From the NCBI GenBank assembly GCA_018697195.1, contig CM031869.1, positions 16,703,651 to 16,767,650 of the forward strand: 64,000 bases of DNA, read 5' to 3'. Each line of letters begins with the position of its first letter. Within the stretch, counting starts at the first letter, position 1. Made by a program: the position numbers and the translations under genes. The DNA is from Certhia americana. Its lineage: Eukaryota; Chordata; Aves; Passeriformes; Certhiidae. The notes beneath the pieces were generated by a model. That model did no database searches. It had not been told where the DNA came from and saw nothing but the letters and a program-made list of their open reading frames with translations. Positions 39,601 to 54,600 of the stretch are shown piece by piece.

Positions 39601-42600
39601 AAGGGGCTTTGGGAAGGGTAACTCTGGTGTCAGCAAGGCTGTAACAGAATTTCATAGACACTGCAGGACAACACAGAAATCAGTTACAGCATTGCTCCTG
39701 GAGGGTAACAACACCATCTCGAATTTCTCAGGAATCCCAAAGCCACTTGGGAGCAGTGGGAGACCATTGTGCACCATGCAGCAGAGCCTTTCCGCAGTGA
39801 GGCTTTGCAAGCAGGACTATTTTGCCACAGGAATATTACTATTAGAGGAGCAAAAGGCTCACCTTATAGTTCCTTCTTTCTCTGTTGTAGCACTTCCTTC
39901 AACCCTGCCAGATGGGGATTGGCACAATTTGCTCAATCCTCTGCTGCTTCTGCAGCCAGCTGTGCTACCCTTGACTGATGCCTCCCTTGATGTATTTGTA
40001 TTCTCCCAGCATTTCAAAGATCACAAGAAACCAACCACCTGTGTGAAGACTTAAATTCAAGACTCTCAGTCTCGAAGGCCCACAAAACGACTCATCAGAT
40101 GCAAATCACAGAGGCTCAGGGAAAGCTGGGAATGGGCAGACTGGTAAGCACCCAGGAGCCTGTCACATGGAAAGGATAAGTGTCCCTTTGATGGTGACTC
40201 AGAGTAGCACCATTAGTATCAGTGAAACCATCAACACTGGTACCCACAGAGCTGCTGAATTCCCCTGAGCAAGGGACCTACTCTCCTGCCAGGGGGGGTC
40301 TGATGAGGAGTCTGAAGTGCACAAATGTGGCTTCAACCTTGGTGAGAAATATTTGATTACATATTCCCCGTTTCCTAGAAAATTCCTCTGTGGGAAAGAG
40401 ACAAAACCTGCAAGGAAGAGGACTGTCACACACACCCAGAACAGATTGCCTTGCATCTCCTCCTCTCCTCGGGCAGATTTCCGTCCTCCATCCCTCCCAC
40501 CATGAACAAGGCACTGCCAGAAGGCAGGCAGGGAGCAAGGCACGTTTCCTAACACATTTCTTTCCACCATAACAGGATCAGAGAGAGAAAAAAATCCTCT
40601 CTTCCACAGGAGGCTGAGAAAGCGTCAACACAAGGCTGTGGCTAACAGCATCCCTTCTGCAGACGCTTCGGAAGAGCCATCAGCAATAACAGCTCCTGCC
40701 CACCACTTGTGGAGTCTCTCAGGCTTAGTGGGACTGTATTGCGCTTTCTGAGGGACACAATTAATGTCTGACATTGCACTCACTGTTGCAGCTCTGAGCA
40801 ACGGGCACTGGATTTGCTGAGGCAAGGTCCAGTACCTTGTGGTGATCCATGAATTCACCAAAGAGAACCTGCCCCCACAGGGACATGCCCTGCCCAGTGT
40901 GGAGTGGACTGATTGGGATCTCTGAATGGAAAAGGAGAGAAACACTAACAAAAGGCAGGCCAGCAAGTCACCCAAAGAAGTAAGGGCTGGATCTCTAAGC
41001 TCCCATGACTTTTGCTGTGTTCAGAAGTCCCTCCTGCAGCAGCAGCATAGTGATGTATCTCAGAGGAACTCCTATCACCACTTCCACTTCATCTGGCTCA
41101 TAAAGATCAATGATTAAGTCAATTACGGACTTCTGAATACTGGCAACTTCTGAAGAGAAGACCACGATGAGAGAACTGCCTATTCTGTTCAAGTACACTT
41201 GGCAGCCTGAGGATGAAGTGTATGACCTTTAGTGCTCTCCAAAAAACCACTGAAAACAACAAAGTCCAAAAAAAGCATTCCTGTCTATCAGGTTGTTTGT
41301 AGCAGCAAAACTCTTTCCCAAGCAGAAAGGTCAGTGCTTGGCAGCACCCAAATGGTGCCAGCCAGGGGAGGTCATCACAGGTGACCCCAACCTGCCAAGT
41401 GGTTTCACAGGCTGGTCCCCCCTTTTGCTGAACACAGGGAACACAGCTGGAATCCCCAGCTGGAGCCACAGCCAGCTCCAAGTGATGGATATATGTCATG
41501 TCCTGGGCAAATCAGGAACCACAACTCACAGATATTTATTCCATTTTGCTGATTCTCACACATCAGGGACACATTTCTACTCCTCAGCAGAGGAAAGCAA
41601 AGAGCAGAGCTCTGGCTCAGAGCTCAGTCCAGGGATTTACTCCAGTGAGTAACTACTCACTTCCACTTCCAAAGAAACACTAGGAACTGACCCAAGACAG
41701 AGAAGGTCCCTTCCAGCCCCTAAGAATGAACACACTGGGTTAAAAACTGAAGTCAAAAAGTCCAAAGCACTCAGATAAATGAAGAACACCAGAGAAGTGC
41801 TTATCAGGACCTTTGGATAATAAATCATGCTTGGAAAAAGTAATTCCTGCATTTCACATTTCCCCATCCTCCTGGGGGGAGGTGTTTGGATCCAGCACCA
41901 AGTCGTGGCTGGCTACACCACCAGGAAGCACCACAAGAAGCTGCTGTGACTGTAAGGGACACCCAGACTGCATCCAGAGTGCTCATCCCAGTTTAGGCAC
42001 TCCAAAGGAAATAGGCTGGGATACAGGGGAGACGGCCAAGCACTGAAGCACCAGGGGGAATAAATGCAATGCTACCCTTTTGCAAAAAACCTGCAGTATG
42101 TGCAACTGCCACCAAACTGAGCTGTCAGATCAGGCCTCAAAATCTGTAACACCCACACTTAGAACTAAAAAAAAAATTTTAAAAAATTAAACAAAAAAAA
42201 ATTACAAGAAACCACTGAAAACAAACCCCAAACTGGTGTTACTTTTCACGGAGAGGAGACGCCAGCCAGAAGGAACAACACTGGAAAGCACTGCTGCTGA
42301 TTACCAGAGGGAAAAATGGCCATTTTTACCTTGGATTTAGGGACTGGGGAATCCAGGCCATTCCCCTGCCCACACTGCCCCCAGACCCACCACGGGTAGC
42401 TTTAATTGCTTCTATACTGCTGGCCTTGGTTTCAAAGCTCAGTGTCTCTAAAAAGGCTGTTTAAACACAGAGACAAGCACAAATATTTCAGATATTGGAG
42501 AGAACATTCTGTTCCTTTAAAGAAAAGGAATCGAGTATGTAATGGATCTGTTGGAGTGTTTCCAAAAGGAAATGGTAACAGTTCCACTGTTTTGAGGCAA

Positions 42601-45600
42601 AATACCAGAAAACATGTCAAAGAGGTATTTGTAAATGACTTCAGACCTAACAGAAGCAGCAAAGCAGTCGTCTGGTTATGACAACTCATTTCAACAGCTG
42701 CAGAGAATAACATTTCCAAAGGGATGCAGACTCCAGAGCGACAGGCCACTCATTTCCCATTTGTGATTTCATGCTCTGGAGAAGGTTTGAGCAGAGCCCA
42801 TCTCCGGCACTCGCTGTCATTTTAAGAAAACTGCATCATGTCTGGGCCTGAATTTATACTGGGAAAAGAGGATGAAAAAGTTTCCATGCTCAATTTTTTG
42901 CTTTCAGCTACAGGTTTTTCCAACTACACTTTCTGTTGTGCTTCCCTCTGGTACCAGAATAGAAACAACAACAGAAGCTCAAAATTAGTAAAGAAAAACA
43001 AACAGAAGCTTAAGCAAGTTAATGCTAAATTGGAACATCAATAAATAGAAAGACAAACTTCCTTCTGGAAGCTTTTGTGTTTAAACTGAAAGAAGGGAAA
43101 TTTATGTTAGATACCCAGCCCAGAGTATCTGAGTATCACTCTGGTGTGCCACTGAGTGCCACCTCTGGGGATGGGGACTCCATGAGAGGGAAAATGCAGA
43201 TCCAGGAGTGCCTATAGAGCTGGACATCCTGCTGGGCAGAAGCCAAGGATAAAGGACAGGAAAGCCAGGAGTGCTACCTCAAGCCACCAGAGTACTTGAG
43301 AGAATGGGCTTGGAGGAGTCAGGGGAGACTCAAGTCTGAAAATGCCACTGCAGGAATGTTAAGATCTGGCCTGTGGAGGAACAAGCTGACATCTCCCACT
43401 GGCTGCTTGGGAAGTGAGACAGTTCTTGTTCCTGCAGTGAATGAACTCTGTTAAAGCCTCCAGGCCATGTGTAAACATAGAGGGAAAGAGGAGCAGGGCA
43501 CTACATGCAATAAAGCTGAAAATTTCAAGAATAGATGGAAAGGCATAGCAAAGAAGCTTTTCTAAGAACCCCAAAGACCTTGGGAGGGTGTAAATAAGCG
43601 TGACAAAACCTAGGCAGAGTTTTAGAAGAGAAATAAAATGATTTTTTTAAAAATAGAAGTGGGAAAAAAGTGTAACTGAAGACAGGGAAGAAACTTGGTG
43701 GGGCAGTATTTGGTTACTGGGTTAATTTCATTATATCTCTCTAATAATTCATTTCCCAAGACTTATTTCATCACAACCTACATTACGCAATAATTCAAAT
43801 GCCTGGCCTCTTATCTTCTGCTGCTTAATGAGCAGTGCTCCCTCCACACTGGAGATGTTTACTCACAGAACCCTTCCTGTCTCTGCCTGGCAGCCCTGCT
43901 GGAGCCATTTCCCAATTCAACACCACAAAATACTCTCAAAATCCTGCCGTGCTCCAAGGATGAAGCCATGGAAGGTGCTGCATCCACAGGGTTGTATCAC
44001 ACACCCGCTAAGAGAACCAGTTTCTCTAAAGACCTAAACAAGAGTTTTGGGTCTAATCTTGCAGAGAAACCCATAGCAATGCAAATGAAAACAGGAGCTA
44101 TTGGATACCAGGGCGTCCATGTACAAAAACATCATGAAAGGTAACTAAGCAATTAAAACTAAGGCTTTGTAGCAGTTTCAAGTATTATGAACTGGCATTT
44201 AATATGTACTTCTCCATGCAACAGAAACAAGTGTTAAGTGTCAGGGACTTTATTTTCTAATAATATCAATTAAACCAAAAGCCAGAGTAGATGAGAGCAA
44301 ACCTCAAGTACCACAAACAGGAATAAATAATTTTTAATAAATTACTTGTTTCTCTTCTGCATTCACTAACAGCTCACAGAGTGCAGAAAGCAAATATTTC
44401 TCCAGTAAACTGCAGTCACTATGAAGGTATTTTACTGCGCGAGGAAAAGCACAGAATACACACCCAGACTGAGAACTGGAACACCTCCCCCAGTTCACAG
44501 GCAGAGAGGATTTGCTGAAATTCTACAGCTTGTTAGGTTTGATGACTGCTAACAACATCACAGAAAGGCACAGCAAACCCAATCCCTGCTTTCTTCCTTT
44601 AGGTGGATGGCAAGTGACTGCTGAAGCCTAAAGGTTTGAAAAAGGCCCAGGACTGAGTAAGAATCTCTTCCTGAAGAGATTCTCCAAGGCTCCAGAGTGA
44701 AGATGCTCATCCCCCTTTCTGGCCCGCTCACTGGGGGGGATGTATGCTTACTCTACACATGGCACACACAGCAGATACAATCCCAGATAACTTCTGTGAT
44801 TCACCCAAGAGCTTCTGTATTTCTCTTCCAGCACTTCCTATCAATCATTTCACCCTAACTGAATGTGTGCTACAGAACCAAGAGCTTCTGCTACCTGTGC
44901 CCCACCTGATTTCTGTGTGGACTTTAGAGCTCAGGCAACAACGAAGGGCAAGTCACAGTGCCAAAAATAATAAATGGGGAAAGCAGCTGGTGCCACTTTT
45001 GCTTCCAAGTTCCCCTTCAGGCATCACTGAGTCATCCAAAAGGAGAACTTTTTTGGCTTTTGAAATAATCCTTCTCAGACACTTCCAAAGGTCTCAAAGC
45101 CTCCTCTGGTTGCAGCTCGACAAAAACAATCAAACCTTAATATAAGGCAAAAGTCTTTATTTTGGCACAATATTTCACTGAACCATGGAATATCCTGAGC
45201 TGGAAGGGATCCACAAGGATCATCAAAGTCCAGCCCCTGGCCCTGCAGACACCCCAACAATCCCACCCTGTCAAAATTAGAAGTAGCTTGCAAATATTGC
45301 CAAGACAGACATCAAACCTCTGGGACTCTGCCCTGGCACGACTGTAGGCACTCTTCTATAAGCATTATTTGGCCATGAGACTGTTCATTTCTGTAAAACT
45401 GAATTATCCATCTATGAGTTTGTCTTGGACATGAATTTTTGTCATCTCTTTGAATAGTATTTCAAAACTGGAAACATAAACCATTCAAATGGAAAAACAG
45501 ATTTGTATTTTAAGAAAAATTTTGAAGAAATTTCTGGTTCTGAAATTCAGATTTGCTGAATTTCAAGTGGCCACATTTTGCAGGTGAGAGGAGAGGTTCT

Positions 45601-48600
45601 GAAATAACTGGTTACTCTCTAAGGTAAGACACTGATGTTCTCCAGTGGCTGACCTCAAATGGAGTGACACACTGTACTCAATTGTTCATTTTCATTCACA
45701 AAAAGCAGTTTCTTTTAAGTACTCATTTTATACACATGAAAGACTGAACCAGTGAATAATGCTCTTACATTACTAAACAGACTAACTTTAAATACTTCTT
45801 GTGTTCTGCTAAAAATGCAACATTCGGAAACACTTTGGGAAGTGCCACACAGTTACTACACATGTTCAGCATTTTCCTTCCAAGGTAAATACCCTGGGAG
45901 TTCAAAATTGTTAACTGGTCCCAAAAGCTCCCCTTTTATCAATTTTCAATCCCTCCTAAACCAATGAAACAGCAATTCCCCCTCTAAAAATTATGCAGGC
46001 TCAGCTCCAACAGCTTACTAAAAGAAAAACAACAGAGAACTCAGGATTTAGTGGTTTTCTATGCAGATCAATCCCCCCACCCCCCATCCCTTGTTCTTCA
46101 CTTCTTGAGAGTTAAAAAACTGAGTTAACAGGGCAACCCAAAGACCCCAGGACTACATGCTCACTATTCTGCATTCAAACACGTGCAAAGACTAAGGTAA
46201 GGCTTAGTCACCCAGGACCACACTTAGGAGCAAATAAAAAGCTTATCCATTCTAAATTAAATCAACAAATATCACAGGCTGGTCAGTTCATTGCAATTTA
46301 AGAGAAATGGCAAAGCTCATTATGTTATCTTTAAGTTAAACAAGAAAGCAAAATGTAGCAGGCAACATGCAGAACTATGCTACTGATATCACAACTTCAG
46401 TAAACAGGCAATAAAACACAACAGCTCATCTCCCCAGCCCTACGGCACAGAAAGCCCTTAAAGAGTCACTCCTACAATGCAGTTAAGTAGAAGATTTCAG
46501 AAAAGGATGCACAAAAAACATTTAGCAGACTTAACAATTTGATTAAACAGAGTCCTGAGAGTTTAACACAAGTTCAACAGCATAACATTTACAACAAGAA
46601 AGAAGAAAGGCACCTGGAGACATCTGACACTGGGCATGCTCTGCAGGCATCTCAGTGCGCACATGCTCTCTACCAGGTTGGAGCAGCCTAGCCACAAAGA
46701 CCTTGGCACAGAACACTGCAGGGTGACAAAAAGGAAGGAAGAGAAGAAGCAGTTAGATGCCACAACAAATCACTCAAGGCAGGCAACTCATTAGTATGTT
46801 AACGTGGGTACTTATCTATGTTATTTCTACATTCATTACAGTTGGAGGCCAAGGGTAAAATAACCACTGAAGATCCTGTGCAGCAACCAAGGACAAGCCA
46901 TCCCCTGGCCTGTCCAGGACAAGCCATCCCCCAGGCCTGAGCTCCTTTTCCCCCTCTGTATCTTCGTGGCTTTAGGGCCCAGCTGAACGCTTTAACTGAC
47001 TCCCAGCAGCAGGAGATTTTTAGTTCACCCACACTGCTGCCCACAGCAGAGCTTTGGGGGCAGAGGTCTCACCCAGCAACCCAGTCTGGCCAAAATCCCT
47101 GCCCAGCTGTGCCCTGCACAGTCCCCCTGGGGACAGGAGGCCAGCAGGTGCCATTGGGGTGGCTTTAGAATCCACCTGAAGGAACTTTGGGAATTAAGGT
47201 TTGGCACTCCCCAGCGTCTCAGCCTTCTCAAACTGTGGTTCTTTATTCTGTAGTGGGACACACAACCTGACAACAGAAGCACGTTTTAGAGAGGAACCAC
47301 ACTTAGCTATGTTCAAATTGCATGACCAAGTTCTGCTTAGTCAAGAAATCCTAATGAACTGGGGAAAAATGTTAGAATTATAGCTGAAGATATCCTAAAG
47401 CCAAATTATCCCCTGGCTACATTTACTACTCATCCTGCCACCCAAGCTTAACTACCAAATTCCTCACTGCTGTCACGAGAAGTTAGGAAAAGTCTGGAGA
47501 TCCCTTTTGTTTCTTTCCTGAAGCTGCAGAAATATAATGCAAACAAACTCCCCAAAACTTTCGTAGCCCCCCCAGTAACACTTCCCAGTCCCTTTTAAGA
47601 ATAGAGCAGTACATACACCAGATAAATTTAGGGAAAAGGATTGACTTCCTCAGCATCAAGCCGTGCATGAAGCCAGCTCCAACATTTGGCACAGATTGAG
47701 CTTTCACTATTTTCCACACAGGCTTCCAATTTAGTTACAACACCAAAACTTTAAAAGAAAAGCCCCACACAGGTCAAAGCTGAAAGTGGATTAACAGAGG
47801 TGAAGCCTCATGGAAAGCAGTTTGTGCTAGGATTGAGGAGGAGGAGAAAGCCCAGAGCATGTGAAGGGTTAAAAATTCTTTTTTTTTATTTCTTATCTTA
47901 TAAAACAAAGGAAAGAGTCATCTTTTCATCTCCATGCTAAGGAGAGAAATTACAGCAAAACCAGCATAAGAATGGCCCTAGCAGCACCAAAACACACTGA
48001 AATTTTCTCTCTTATCCAGCAGGAAGGTGCTGATTCCATAGGGATGTCCTGTGCCATGCACTATATCTTTATGGCTAGGGGTAAAAATAGTCATACTTAT
48101 GTTTTATTGTATTATTCTGTCATTAACAGCAAAACAAATCCACTGTTTTCAACTACTAAAAGTTTTTTAAAGTTTATTTAATGTTTAGAGAAATGGGATT
48201 TAGCTATAAAGTAATTACTCCGGTACATCTGTAATTACTTTGCAGTACTTAACTTTGACATGTCCTCACACTAACACTGGAAATTTAGTTCCCAGGACAC
48301 TTCTAAGACAGTCAAGCAGTGACAACAGGGAAACTACCTTAACTTGAACAAGGCAAGGCAAAAGAGGTTTTTCCTATTTTCAAAAAAGATGGGATGTACT
48401 GTTAAAACCCACTGGCTGAAGATACACACTTTTTTAGGTTTGTCTTTCGAAACAAGAGTGTGTAATTCAAGAAACTCCCTTTCCAATCTGTGTCATTCTC
48501 TGTTCCTATTTAGGACAATATCTTCATGGTGATTCTGGTGAGCTAGCAAAATTCAGAGTATTGCTGCAGGTCTTGATTAAAGCTCAAAAACATTTTTAAA

Positions 48601-51600
48601 CATTCAGGCCTGGTTAAAAAAAAGTCATTTTTGCTCACACGACAATAAAAAACTGATCAAAAAACTCAGCAAACTCGTCTCCCGAGACGTTCAGATCAGG
48701 TGTACAAAGCTGAGTAAAATGTTCATAATGAATCTATACCTGTACATGTCCACTGGTTTAGAGGTTACTATGTGGGAGCATTTAGGAACAACTCTAGCTA
48801 AACAAACTGAATTTTAAGTGCTTAAGAGAAAAGCAGGTAACTTGAGAATATTTTTAAAAATTTAATTCAAAATGCATTAGACACCAAGGCCATTTCCATG
48901 CCAAGGTCAAGCCACACAAAAACTTTTTCACAGCATTATGAAACCCTGCATGAAAGGCTTTACAAAAAACTCCCTGGACACTCAGCTGCAGCACTGCTGT
49001 TGCACAACGCCACAAATTAAATATTGTGTCCCACTTCACACTGAAACAGGAGCATGCAAATATTTGTGTTTCCCTGAGACATTATTGCTCGACCCTGTCA
49101 TGAATAAAAGCTTAACCATGTTCTTCCAAAGGCTTCACTTTGCACTGGCTCTACTTTCACAGGAGCCCAGGGAGGTGCAGCACTATTTAATAAAGTCTGG
49201 GAAGGAGAAACTGCCAGTGAGCCAATGGGCACAAAATTAAAAAAAGAACACAGAAAACAGAATTGCACAGGTTAAGGTAAGGTCAACTGAAACTCAGATT
49301 TTAAGGAATAAAGTAATTAGCAGTGCAGAGCTTTAACTGCCTCACATTCTGAGGGCTGTGGATCACCTGGAGGTCCTGTTTGCAGAGCTGAGAGAGGCTT
49401 TGAGCCCCAGGGCAAGGAGGGAATGGACACAGAACCCTCATTCTCATCTCTTCAATGCTTTGTACTCTAAGTTTTAGATGATTGATGTTAATTCCATACA
49501 CAAAGAAGTGCTCTGGTGGTCTAGCCCTAGGAATTACATTTCAAGTTTTATGTTTCAATCTTAAATCTCGAATTTAAGCAGCCTATACAAAATGCTGCAT
49601 TCCCAGTGAAACCTGTAAATCCCCAGTAAAAAGGCAAAATGCTACAATGTCTTTAAGACTGAAATGTTAAGAACTTCTTATATTAAAAGCAAAGCACACA
49701 GCAGTGTGCATCAAATAAATCAACTCTGAGAACTTTTAGGATGGAGGTATAAAAAACACCCTCTCAGGCTCTGAACTATCCAAAGTTTTTCTTCACTTTG
49801 GACTTCTCCCAGGTTACAGCACAGTCTGGTTAAAGCAGTGTAAAATGCCCAGAAATGGTTTCTTTCAGTGCATCTGATACTGTCCCACAGAAATCCTCAC
49901 ACTTTTGTATCCCTTAAAAAAACCTCACTCATTTATCCTCTAAAGCCCATTATATGGCTCAAGAAATGCCTATAGCCTGTATTCCTGATGGAATTAGAAC
50001 ACCTTTGCAACCCAGGCATGGCAATATTGCAGTGTCATAATCAAGACTGACAGCCTTTACATAACCCAGACTTATGCTGCAAGTTTTATAAAATATTAAA
50101 TTCTGACCTCAGAATTTTTCACTGCATTCATTTTTTTTTTATACAAGATAATTCAGGCAATCAAAATTTACTGGTGTGTTTACAGCTTGGGAAATTCTGG
50201 TCTTAAGGCAAAAATATAAAAAAAAGGTACAACCAAATAACCTCAACCTTCACTGTGAATTGTTTTCAGATTTTTAGCTATAAGAAACTCACGTGCTACT
50301 CAACACTGGTGATTTCCCTGTTTGTTTACTTTGACTTAGGCCTGGACCAAGACACTTGGTATTTCTTTATTTCCATCAACATTTAATACTGATAATTTTA
50401 TGGGTAAATGGTGCTACTTAAACCCCTCTCCATGGCTGAGGGCTCAGTTCAATGCAGCCCAAGGGGTGCTCTGAAAAGCCAACTTAGATTTGAGGGCAGT
50501 CTGACAGTCTGGGAAAGCCTTATGCTCCCACCTCCAACTTAATGGTAAACTCAGATCTCCTCAAAATCAGCATTAACCACACTAAGGCATAAAAAATATG
50601 AGAAGTAACACTGTTTCAAGGCCTTCAGTATTATTTTACACTTGCCAGGAAGAGCAGCCAACTCCAACTCCCTCCCAGTCTGCAGGCTGGGATTTCCTCC
50701 AGATCTTACCTGGTGCTTTTCCTGTGAGGGCTTTACTCAAACAGTGCCAAGGAGAGGTGAAGCCCTGGGCTGGGAATGAGTGCCCCGAGTGTGCACAGGA
50801 GGGAAAGCAGAACATCCAAGGGTCTGTGTGAACACTGTGTGGGACATGCAGGGGAGCAGTGACACGGGCTCCCCCAGGGCCAGCCCGGCTGGAAGGGGAC
50901 AGTCCCTGCACCTTGGGACAGCACAGCACATCTCTGGAGGCACAGACACGACTGCCTGACCAAGAGCAGCACTCTGGACTCTGCTGCCACTCCACAGCCA
51001 GGCTGTGCCCAGAGAGATGCCCTGTGCCCACGTGCTCCACAGAGGTCTGTTGGAATCGGTGCCATCACATCACTGCCTTTCCCAGGGCCAGATGCAACCT
51101 CACTGGGCCTGGGGGAATCGGAAAGCTGTTGGGAGTAGCATCCATACAACACATTTCCACACTCCAGGGAGTTTTACATGTGCATTCCAGCAATCTGCTT
51201 CAACTTCAGCAGAACTGGACTCCCAAGTCAACAAAGTTGTTTTAGATGTAATTTACTCTTGCATTTATTTCTGTCCTTCCATGAGCTACAAAAGCAAAAG
51301 TGAATTTCTCAAAAATAAATACTCACAAAGCGGAAAACTCATTTTAACTTGTGAAAAATTTTTGATCATTCTTTTACTGCTATCAGATAATTCTAAAAAA
51401 ATGGGTAACCAATAGCTGAGTCACAGTGCCATTAGGAAAATCAATTTGGCCAAATCATTTCCATTCACAATAGAAACTGCTCAATGGAACAACCTTCCAA
51501 CAGCCATTCGAGACCTGCACAGAAGCTCTTGTATTTGGGGAAAAACACTTAAGTGAAGAATTAGGAAATTTACAGCAAGACAAGGGAAAAGAATTGATCA

Positions 51601-54600
51601 GAGAAATTCTCCTCATTACCACAGCGATGCTCTAGATAGAACACTGAATTCACAGGAGGCTGATGGATAACGCTGTCCCACTCTGCTCCTGAAGATCAAA
51701 GTGTGTGTTTGCTACACACAGTCAATGCTACAAAAGGAATATGGGTTCAGTGGAGAGAAGATTAAATGCTTTCTTTGAATAGAATAACCATCTTACTCCA
51801 TTATAATTTATTCATCAGGATAAGACTCATGAGATGCAGCAGCTCATTTTCAAGAAGATACAAAGGACTGTGAAGAAAATCCTAAGATGTTTGCATAAGT
51901 CACTCTGAACATTAACTGAAATAATCTCAATTTTTCAAAATATACAGCCCTTGCTTCATTCATGTATGTACACCCCAGCTCCCACAGCTGTGTGATGAAC
52001 CCTTCTGCACTAACATCCCCTGTGTTACACTAAAAAGGCTATTTCTAAAGCAAAACACTTTCTTCTGCTCTCCTGCAGCAGAAGAGGGACTTAGAGACAT
52101 CTCCAGCCAGCAGCTCAGGGCAAACCCTGAGTGGGGAACACAGACCCGGCACTGCCAATCACACAGGAGAAACTTGCAGGGAGTCAAACACAGAGAAAAA
52201 GGTGCTTGAAACTTATCTAACACGCTAAAAGCTTTCTCAGACCCTTCTGTATTAGGTTTTCAAGGCTGAGGCCTAACAGAGCTCACAATACCTGACTGCC
52301 AAGGCAGGGCAGAAGCACTTGACAAGTTCCCATGCCTGTGGAGCCTGGGATGCCAGGAACAACCCCAGGATTCCCAGGCAGGGGCTGCACACCCCAGGCT
52401 GCACAGGAATACTGCCACAGCTTTGGGAACCGCCTCACATTGCGCTTTCTGAAATATAACATTCAAAACACAGGCAAGAGCAAAGCCTCCAACCTGCTCA
52501 GCTCTATTGCTGCCTTTCTAGGGCTGGTTGATTGTTTCCAAAAGTTAAGCAATATTAAATAATATTGAGGATCTTGATCAGCAGGAACACTCATTTATGC
52601 TTCCTCTTTTTTTCCCTGCTCCGTGTATTTTAAATTATTTCCTCTTTTCAGTTTTCATCACTAAAGATGCCAAGTTCACTTCTGCCTCCCTGTTCTCTCA
52701 TTTTAGAAAAAGGCACACCCTGAACAGCAAATATTCCACAGAAAGACGTTATTTTACAGTTTTAACTCCAAAGTGAGTCTGATGGGTGTGTGGCACAAAT
52801 TCAATTCGGTATTAGATGAGAATGCAGGAAATGTGTCAGTCTAAGGTTAGTATTTCCCTTAGATTCTCCCTCTGGTTTATTTTAAAGAGGCACACTAAAA
52901 ACAGACTTCTCCACCCTAACCAAATAAAGTTCAATTACTTGAAAAATCAAACCAGGAAACAACAGCACCCTTTGCACAAGTAATTCATTATAAATGTACT
53001 TATCAATTAAATTCAAATATAACTTTGGCACAAAATACCACACCAGCAAAACAAACGCAGAATTAAAACCATGCATGAGATCAACAGCACCTACAGGAGC
53101 TTCTGATACATGAGGTTAAATACTGAGGCCTCACCATTCCCTGCAGTAACTGCCTACAAAGGAGAACATACAAAGGCTGAGCATTACTGCTGTTACTGTC
53201 CACAGGAATCCAGGTACACTGTTTCAGATGACTTCAGAAATAAGTTGCCAAGTCCATCCAAGCACCAACTTACAGTAAAGCTGGGCACTGGGAGGTGCAG
53301 CTCCCCCATTCACACCACACATGATATTGAACTTGCGTAACATTATTTTCCTGCCAGCCATGGACCCAGCTTGCCTTCCTGAGGTACACAAACGCCTTCC
53401 AAATCCATCTCCAAGATAACCTGCCTTTTGCAGGCATCCCAAATGTCAGAGGAAGGGGACTCCAAGTACAATTGCTCTCCTTTACTCTGCAATAAACCCA
53501 CTGTTGCTGGGAGGCTCCTCCTGCCACCCCCGATCTACCCCTGTCCCAAAACAGCTGGGGCCAGACCTTCACGGTGACAGCTCAGAAGGGTTTAGGACAC
53601 ACTGACTCCAAGTGCTGCCCCACATCAGAACTTCAAATGGCATTTCAGCAGGAAAAGCTACAGGAAATTGTCCTAGGAATAACCAGAGAAGTTCTCTCCA
53701 GTTCTGATGGACCCATCAGAGCCAGGGAGAGAACTCAGAGCTGGGAGCTCCCTGAACTCTACAGGGAGCCTAAGGCAGTCACTGACAAGGCTGCTCTCCC
53801 CTTCCAGCAGCAGGATGTGGCGGCCAATGGCTCCATGCCCGTTCCTGCACACAAAGAAGTCCACCTTGTGTTCCCAGGCCTGTGTTCCACAGCAGACTGG
53901 CAAGTCCCTCCAGTACTGCTCCTGTATTCCCTGGTCACACCCTGTCTGACTGTAAGCTCAGCAGCTGATTCCATGTGCCCTGACACTTGGGGACATGAAG
54001 CAGTGAAAGCGAGACTGAATGTGTGGACAAACTCATCTAAGCAGAAGCAGCAAGATATAGTACAGGGTGACTTCTTACCTGAAACTTTGTTTCTGGGCTT
54101 CAGATCCACCAATCCAGAATGAAAGGGGATTCGAATGGGTTTTCCTTCTCAGACTTGTCTGTTAAAAGAGAGCAGCCAATCATCTTCAGCTTGGTGTATC
54201 TACTTCTTTCTTGAATGAAATCCCAATTACTGCTAATGCTGTTAGAGACAAGGCAGCCCAGGCACCTGCCCAGCCCGGGACCGACTACGTTAGTGGGGTC
54301 GTCGGATTGGTGGATCTAAGACAGAGAAACGCATTTACAGACAAGAAATTGCTCCTTCCCTTACCCTGGGTCACCCAAACAAGTGTTTTGGGGTGCACCT
54401 CACTTTGCTAAGATTAAGGAAGATGAGAAGCTACAAAGCAAATAACAAAGCAAGTCCTAAAGCTTCACCAACTAGCTCATGCCTCACAGGCCTGCTCCAG
54501 GAACATAGGTTTGCACAACAGCTTGATGCAGTTCTCCTGGTCTGCCATAAACATCCTCTAAAGCACTTTACTGCAATGATTATTTCCCTATTTCCAGGTT

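Larger units (their letters stand above)
28134..46613 (-). other. FBXW11 intron 2, containing alternative exon 2b
   Basis: 18.5 kb between exon 2 and the D-domain exon, interrupted only by the 63-base alternative exon at 29173-29235. It contains three CR1 pieces, the (AAT)11 microsatellite, an A-rich tract and an 18-base tandem duplication. No second gene was recognised. A short minus-strand frame at 40995-41198 is unexplained. Confidence 0.8.

Noticed and set aside
43140..43190. Possible CR1 fragment (GGGGATGGGGACTCC)
   Set aside because: Only about 25 bases resemble the CR1 segment, too short to support without a repeat search.
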